Source of the DNA: Augochlora pura
Lineage: Eukaryota > Arthropoda > Insecta > Hymenoptera > Halictidae
Assembly: GCF_028453695.1 (NCBI RefSeq)
Contig: NC_135773.1
Coordinates: forward strand, 8,370,001 to 8,434,000
DNA: 64,000 bases
Reading direction: 5' to 3'
The position numbers were made by a program, and so were the translations under genes. The notes beneath the pieces are model-generated. The model was not told the origin of the DNA. It saw only the letters and a list, made by a program, of their open reading frames with translations, and did not search any database. Shown here in pieces: positions 60,001 through 64,000 of this stretch (positions are counted from its first letter, which is position 1; each line of letters opens with the position of its first letter).

Positions 60001-63000
60001 ATGTATAGAGCGTTTCAGATATGATTTTATAAATATACTATGCATTATTTTACCAGTTACATACTATACACCCATCCCTAAAACACTGAAAAATCATAAA
60101 TATCATAAATAAATTTCAGACAGTCCTTAAGATAATTATTTACTAATAATTCTGTCACTTTCACTATACCAAAATTACAAGTGAAAAATTTGTACACATT
60201 TTCACTATACCAAAATTACAAGTGAACAATTTGTACACATTTTCACTATACCAAAATTACAAGTCAACAATTTGAGAGAACATATTTTCACTGTAACTCA
60301 TCATAAAAAATTCCCCTATCTAATGTTCGCCTTATTAAGGCATTCTTGCCATACTCGATCATGTTTCTTGTCACCTGGTATATACCCACGGTTTCGTCCT
60401 GTCGTTGCCAGGTACTGGACGCCCGCGAACTACCGGTGAAGGATGCGTCGGGCAGCAGCGATCCTTACGTAAAGATCTACCTGTTGCCGGACAGAAAGAA
60501 GAAGTATCAGACGAAGGTGCACCGAAAGAATCTGAACCCGGTATTCAACGAGACGTTCATCTTCAGGTGATTAAAGTGCAACTGACAATCTATCTGTAAT
60601 ACGTAGAGTCCCAGCACCGCGAGCATTAGCACCGTCTGTGGAGCGGTCACGGGTATTGACAGCCCGGGAGATTGCGGATGATAACAGTGACTGAACCGCG
60701 GATACTTAACCGAGCTGACATTTGCGGAGAAAAATGTCCGGCGGAAACAGAGACACGGGTTTTCTCGTAATCCGTGTATTGATTACACTGTATAATGGCT
60801 CTCCGAGAGCCATTATCTTCGCTTGTTCGCTGGAAATTCGATAGCAACCCATTACCCGGCGCAATTCAAAATTCAGTGAAATTGTAAAATATTTATTCGA
60901 AGCTTTTATTTCAAGCTCAGTTGAACTGAAATTATTATTGTTATTTATTTTTATATTTTGAAAGTATTGATCTTCCCATTTTTGGGATATTAATTGGATC
61001 AGCTGTTGATGTTAATATATAAATCAATATTATATATATAATTATATATATATAATTAAATTATAGAGTTTAAATACAGTAAAGTTTATATAAAAATAAT
61101 GCATATTATAATTGAGTTCTGAAGAAAGAAAAATGGCGGGTATTGGGTTAACACGTTCACGTCGGCATGCACACATAACACAGTTGAATTACTCATTGAA
61201 CAATAAATATTACTAAATAGTATCATTAGTCATCCCCATGATTAAAGTAATAATAAATATTTTGAAAACGGCTATTAAATCTATATTTATGGTTTATATA
61301 TTTTCTAAATCGATTAAAAATCCCCGAATAAAGAAAACGTTTTCAAAGTCAAGAAACTGAAACAGCAGCGTCGACGTGAACGTCTTAGATAAATTAGCAC
61401 TCTCCTATAATTTTTATTGAAAATATTTTTAAATAATCCTACACAAGTGTCCGCAGTTCTTAATATTAACCTAGTATCAAAATCTGTCGCCAGTGTATCG
61501 TACGATGAGCTGCGTGAACGATACCTCCAATTCTCGGTCTACGATTTCGATCGCTTCTCGCGGCACGATCTCATCGGTCAAGTAGTGTTCAAAGGATTAT
61601 TAGAATGCACCGACCTTTCCCAAGAGATCGAGTACATGATGGACATCATGTGCGCCATGCAGGTAAATCAGCGTCGTCCATACCGCGATCCCTCTTAAAG
61701 TTTTGCGAATTAAATGTCGACGAATTAACCTAATCGGCGTCGCTTTCTGCGAATTTCAGGACAAAGTGAATCTCGGCGAGCTGATGCTGTCGCTCTGCTA
61801 TCTTCCGACCGCGGGACGGCTAACGGTGACCGTCATCAAGGCTAGGAACCTGAAAGCCATGGACATAACAGGATTATCCGGTAAATTGATCCCGATTGTT
61901 CGGTAGAATCTTCTCGCGACAGGGTTGCGCAACAAAGATTTACGCAACGGTCCGCGTGGAACGTAACGCCGCGAGGGTTTTTTCGTTGGAAACGCGCCGC
62001 CGCCGCTGCCGCCGCCCGGTGATTACTTTGTCACAATGCGGCCCGATGTAAGACCCGGCGAGAACACGGTTATGCAAAGACAAATAACACGTGTACAGGC
62101 AAGAAACGGGTGAACGGCGACGGTTAGGTAAACTGACCGAGCGGCGCTCCGCGGATTCTGCGATTGCGTAATTCGATTCACTTAATCCGAGCGACGGTTT
62201 CCTGCTCGAGACGCTCTTGTAGAAACGTCACGTGATTGGAACGCGTCGAGTCGAACACATTATGTGCTTATCGAATAGTTCTTGAATCTTGGAGATGCTT
62301 AACCGCGTTAGAGCCGCTTGACATTTGATACTCCGAATTGCTTTTGTAACGATGGTTGCGTCGCAATTATTAACCCTTTGCACTCCGAGGCATCAGTGAA
62401 ATTCTGTCACATTCCACAATCATTTTTACGTTGACAAAGTCTGCATTTAAAATATTTTTCAAATCTCCATTTTAGCCAGAAAACCCTTTACCCCAGCCAG
62501 AAAAATGATCTTATATTTAACGTTAACATGGCTTCGAGTGCGAAGGGTTAATATTCTATAGATCAGTGTAAGTGGTTAAGTGTATGGTTAATATGGTTAC
62601 TCACATATAGCCATGACAGGTCTCTCGAAAGAATTTAATTTTAAAAAACAATTAAATAAAAGTCGTGGACCTTAGCAATTTTCAACTTTCACTTTAGACG
62701 ACACGATAAAATAAATTCTTAAATTGCCAATTTCATATTAATCTAAATTATTTACTCTACATTTATACTCTGTATTTATTTGATGGCTTCGAGTCGTACA
62801 AACTGCTAAACTTTTTAATCAGACCACCGCGTCTCCGTGACAAAGCACGTCAAAATTCGAGGAAACTTTTCCAGCGGCCCCTCAATTTACGGAACGCTTC
62901 TCTCGTTGCTGCATAATTGAACGGTAATTTCAGGACCCCCTCGCGTCAACGTTATAAAATAAATAACGTTCCAGATCCGTACGTGAAGGTGTACCTGCTC

Positions 63001-63457
63001 TGCGAAGGCAAGAGGATAAAGAAGAAGAAGACATCGGTGAAGAAGAACACGTTGTTCCCGTCGTACAACGAGGCGCTCGTGTTCGACGTGCCCGAGGAGA
63101 ACATAGAGGACGTCAGTCTAATAGTAAAAGTGGTCGATTATGACAGGTGAGTGACGGAGGGAACCGAAAAAGGGACGCGGTTCGCCCTCGCGAATACAGC
63201 GGCACGCGATGCGGCGCAGATCACGAAACCGTGCTTTAATCCAATCTTCTTTCCAGGATTGGGTCGAACGAATTAATGGGTTGCACGGCGATTGGCTCGA
63301 GTTTCATCGGGATCGGACGTGATCATTGGTTGGAGATGCTGGACAATCCTAGGCAACCCGTCGCGCAATGGTATCCTCTGCTGGAGACAGTCGCTGGCCA
63401 CATCCCGTCTGTGAACTCGGAAGCGCTTCCGATGAGTCTGAGCTGTTTAAATAAGAG
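50723..63457 (+). CDS. Syt: Synaptotagmin, Syt3/6/9/10-like (insect Syt-alpha/beta type), 8 coding exons seen, 3' end outside
   Basis: The join of 50723-51016, 51860-52006, 53152-53283, 60412-60566, 61494-61662, 61760-61880, 62975-63146 and 63257-63457 is open for 463 codons, with matching phases and GT-AG introns. Synaptotagmins sit in secretory or plasma membranes and drive calcium-triggered fusion with SNAREs and acidic lipids. Visible order: short luminal part, one membrane segment (about 20-41) with Cys42 just after it (possible lipid attachment), linker, C2A (about 175-295) and C2B (about 305-440). C2A has all five calcium-binding Asp (202, 208, 260, 262, 268). C2B has Asp334, 340, 394, 396 and Glu402 at the fifth place, as in Syt3/6/10 proteins. 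GRDHWLEML fits the same group. Alpha versus beta could not be decided. The end lies beyond 64,000. Confidence 0.92.
51017..51859 (+). other. Syt: Synaptotagmin intron 1
   Basis: AT-rich, with a short AAATAAATCAGA repeat near 51,340-51,380. Nothing else is recognised. Confidence 0.7.
51860..52006 (+). CDS. Syt: Synaptotagmin coding exon 2 (linker)
   Basis: The exon has 49 codons, phase 0 at both ends, between TTTGCATAG and AAG/GTACAC. It encodes VLRQTTLPIVPMRHQSFQRQ, LSHRLDLPNIKFSI and NRSDSSLGLIK, a cytosolic linker. In Syt3/6/10 proteins a similar linker leads to PELYK, which is how exon 3 begins. Confidence 0.87.
52121..52345. repeat. 113-bp direct tandem repeat, two copies
   Basis: ACTCATTTGATAGAC recurs at 52123 and 52236. 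Each is followed by AATGTATATTTAGTGGTATT and TTGTATATTTTTAATATTG. Confidence 0.9.
52380..52850. repeat. Array of GAAATTGAACAGAATTAAAA units
   Basis: It begins with 5-base AAATGA and AAATCA steps, then changes to units of about 35-38 bases with AAATTGAAATTGAACAGAAT and AAAATAAATGAAATCG. Confidence 0.88.
53152..53283 (+). CDS. Syt: Synaptotagmin coding exon 3 (start of C2A)
   Basis: The exon has 44 codons after GATTGCAG, ending AAA/GTGAGT, phase 0. It reads PELYKKELQRQE, an acidic Ser/Thr stretch, then YAGKLHFSLLYDKEIEGLVV, the first two C2A strands. The open frame beyond the donor is intron. Confidence 0.93.
53587..53760 (+). mobile_element. TTAA element, family D, left part
   Basis: TTAACCCCTCGCCATATTTT, then GACTCGCGATGAAAATTACT, TGTTATTAATATTTAAGCAT and AATTCAGGCGCGGTATGAAC. 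It matches 30649-30830 block by block; it possibly ends at TTAACGCG near 53,756. Confidence 0.65.
54410..55020. repeat. About 310-bp tandem duplication with an inner duplication
   Basis: ATTGTCGGGTGGTCATTTTT near 54,420 and ATTGTCGAGTGGTCATCTGC near 54,732 each begin a block with GATGAAATT, TTATGAGAGTCGAGC and AAGAAGTGATTTCTAT. In the first block a roughly 60-base AATTATAAAAATAGA piece is itself doubled. Confidence 0.82.
55615..55894 (+). mobile_element. TTAA element, family A, complete copy (280 bp)
   Basis: TTAACCCTTTGAAATCGAGC on the left, TAGCTTCGACTGCAAAGGG then TTAT on the right, with the GTTAAGTAGTAAAACTGTTG and TTGTTGCATAGAATGG blocks. Confidence 0.87.
57190..57325. repeat. 24-bp minisatellite, about five units
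   Basis: Units TTTCTTAAATCATTTAAATC with GCCTTCA, GTCTTCA or ATCTTTA. On the minus strand it gives an Asn-Asp-Leu-Arg-Asn repeat frame because the unit is a multiple of three. Confidence 0.88.
58784..59239. mobile_element. TTAA element, family C (456 bp)
   Basis: TTAACCCTTTCGCTCCGATG on the left and CGTAGCGAAAGGGTTAA on the right. The inside has two diverged copies of a roughly 130-base block with GTTGGCTATAATATTTAAA and TTTTATATTTTMGA. No open frame. Confidence 0.8.
59240..59482 (+). mobile_element. TTAA element family B, remnant
   Basis: It starts directly after family C with ATGCACTATAATAATG and CAGACTCGTGATAGC, then TTCTACATCGAAGTAAAAAT and GCTAATCGACGCAACGAG. It is the reverse of 28222-28472. 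It lacks the AAAGGGTTAA right end. Confidence 0.75.
60150..60285. repeat. About 40-bp tandem repeat, three units
   Basis: Units carry TTTCACTATACCAAAATTAC and AAGTGAACAATTTGTACACA. Confidence 0.92.
60412..60566 (+). CDS. Syt: Synaptotagmin coding exon 4 (C2A calcium loop 1)
   Basis: The exon has 155 bases after CGTTGCCAG, ending TTCAG/GTGATT in phase 2. It encodes VLDARELPVKDASGSSDPYV, with the two loop-1 Asp, then KIYLLPDRKKKYQTKV and NPVFNETFIF. The frame past the donor is intron. Confidence 0.95.
60567..61493 (+). other. Syt: Synaptotagmin intron 4
   Basis: It includes an AT palindromic stretch (61,025-61,070) and a TTAA element (61148-61388). Nothing else is recognised. Confidence 0.72.
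61148..61388. mobile_element. TTAA element, family H (241 bp)
   Basis: The left is TTAACACGTTCACGTCGGCA. The right is AGCGTCGACGTGAACGTCTTA. The two ends share a 12-base inverted match, ACGTTCACGTCG. The inside is AT-rich and non-coding. No second copy is in the window. Confidence 0.72.
61494..61662 (+). CDS. Syt: Synaptotagmin coding exon 5 (C2A calcium loop 3)
   Basis: The exon has 169 bases, from CGCCAG/T in phase 2 to CAG/GTAAAT in phase 0. It reads VSYDELRERYLQFSVYDFDR, then FSRHDLIGQVVFKGLLECTD. The three loop-3 Asp (260, 262, 268) are present. Confidence 0.95.
61760..61880 (+). CDS. Syt: Synaptotagmin coding exon 6 (start of C2B)
   Basis: The exon has 121 bases after ATTTCAG, ending CCG/GTAAAT in phase 1. 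It encodes DKVNLGELMLSLCYLPTAGR, LTVTVIKARNLKAMDITGLS. It is preceded by a 97-base intron. Confidence 0.95.
61881..62974 (+). other. Syt: Synaptotagmin intron 6
   Basis: It is GC-rich at its start (to about 62,340), then has a family A element (62370-62551) and AT-rich sequence. No gene is recognised. Confidence 0.72.
62370..62551 (+). mobile_element. TTAA element, family A, short copy (182 bp)
   Basis: TTAACCCTTTGCACTCCGAG on the left and TGGCTTCGAGTGCGAAGGG then TTAA on the right. The centre has lost about 60-100 bases compared with longer copies. Confidence 0.87.
62975..63146 (+). CDS. Syt: Synaptotagmin coding exon 7 (C2B core)
   Basis: The exon has 172 bases from TTCCAG in phase 1 to ACAG/GTGAGT in phase 2. 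It completes Asp340, then PYVKVYLLCEGKRIKKKKTS with the polybasic strand typical of C2B, NTLFPSYNEALVFDVP and VKVVDYD. Confidence 0.95.
63257..63457 (+). CDS. Syt: Synaptotagmin coding exon 8 (end of C2B and tail)
   Basis: The exon has 201 bases from TTTCCAG in phase 2 to AG/GTCAGT in phase 2. It encodes IGSNELMGCTAIG, GRDHWLEMLDNPRQPVAQWY and a further 27 residues. The tail past QWYPL is longer than in vertebrate relatives. A TTTTTCAG at the right edge (about 63,990-63,997) could be the next acceptor. Confidence 0.9.
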
Positions 63458-64000
63458 GTCAGTGGGCAAACTTTCGACACGCCTACTCGCTCGCCTAACG
63501 TTGTTGCAATCTGAGATTCGTTGAGTTAGTTGAATAATCTCATTGAATATTGGAGAAGTTAACTAATATCAATAACAAAAGTTAACTAATATCATTATAC
63601 AATTTCCAACTTGTCGCAATTGTTAAATAAAGCATTATTGCAATCTGGTCTTTACAATTATTTTGAAAAATTTATATTTTCCATAAAGTGCCTCAGAATT
63701 TGTTATAACTCAGCCGAGTCATCAAATTTCTTCCATGTTTTAGTTATAGATAAATTTGATATAATCTTGACGTAACTTTGACATAATCTTGACATAATCT
63801 TGACATAACTTTGACATAAGATCTTGACATAACCTAACATAATCTTGACATAACTTTCACATCAAATCTTGACACAACTTTGACATCAAATCTTAACACA
63901 ACTTCAACACAATATTGCTATAACCTTAACTTAACCTCAATATAACCCTCAATTCCTATAACATAAACGATCGCTGAACAACCATGGCTTTTTTCAGATG
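63458..64000 (+). other. Syt: Synaptotagmin intron 8 (to the window edge)
   Basis: It is AT-rich, and the last 240 bases are a repeat. The closing TTTTTCAGATG fits an acceptor that would supply the missing base of the split codon, but only three bases follow. Confidence 0.6.
63762..63965. repeat. ATCTTGACATAACTTTGACATA array
   Basis: Units of about 11-22 bases with CTTGACATAA, TTTGACATAA and TTAACACAAC. It resembles the array at 36440-36980 in the TTGACATAA core. Confidence 0.88.

Larger units (their letters stand above)
53284..60411 (+). other. Syt: Synaptotagmin intron 3 (7.1 kb)
   Basis: No nested gene was recognised. It holds a family D left end (53587-53760), a duplicated AT-rich block (54410-55020), a poly-G run near 55,229, a family A element (55615-55894), a 24-bp minisatellite (57190-57325), a family C element (58784-59239), a family B remnant (59240-59482) and a 40-bp repeat (60150-60285). 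CpG-rich blocks at 53,980-54,410 and 57,330-57,800 carry no clear exon. Confidence 0.7.

Noticed and set aside
172..63965. Possible CRISPR arrays suggested by regularly spaced repeats
   Set aside because: The repeats are imperfect tandem arrays without unique spacers, in an insect-like genome with introns.

Overview
The window looks like a stretch of an insect nuclear genome, most likely a hymenopteran (bee, ant or wasp). I infer this from split genes with GT-AG introns, AT-rich introns broken up by CpG-rich patches, very many short tandem arrays, and a dense population of small TTAA-flanked DNA elements. There are no operons, RNA genes, CRISPR arrays or prokaryotic signals. The order has not been confirmed by any search.

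Two protein genes are supported, arranged head to head. On the minus strand, 41,628 down to 8,481, is an adenylate kinase 7 (AK7) gene. I could join eleven coding exons with matching splice phases into 784 codons: an N-terminal epimerase-like (NAD-binding fold) region, a P-loop adenylate kinase domain interrupted by an acidic insert, a coiled coil, and a Dpy-30 motif. The exon for the last few residues and the stop was not found and probably lies to the left of the window. On the plus strand, from 50,723 to beyond the right edge, is a synaptotagmin. Eight coding exons give 463 codons with one membrane segment and two C2 domains. It resembles the vertebrate Syt3/6/9/10 group and the insect Syt-alpha/beta group.

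Layout: 1-8,480 lies downstream of AK7 exon 11 and holds tandem arrays, two related long foldback elements and mobile-element remnants. 8,481-41,628 is AK7, mostly intron. 41,629-50,722 is the divergent intergenic region, with nested and chimeric TTAA elements, a duplicated unique-looking segment and minisatellites. 50,723-64,000 is the synaptotagmin gene, including a 7.1 kb intron.

The two genes have no evident functional link. AK7 proteins work in cilia and flagella, where adenylate kinases balance adenine nucleotides, and Dpy-30 motifs bind anchoring proteins. Synaptotagmins are calcium sensors for membrane fusion.

I found no new multi-gene system. The most interesting material is the mobile and repeat DNA. 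At least a dozen copies of a non-coding element carry CCCTTTGCACTCGA-type ends beside TTAA, the piggyBac-like pattern. One TTAA element sits inside a minisatellite and shows its target duplication directly. One element lies inside an older relative. One copy has two identical outer ends. Several copies carry expanded internal tandem repeats. Two loci 34 kb apart are built of decayed copies of the palindrome AAGACGTCTT.
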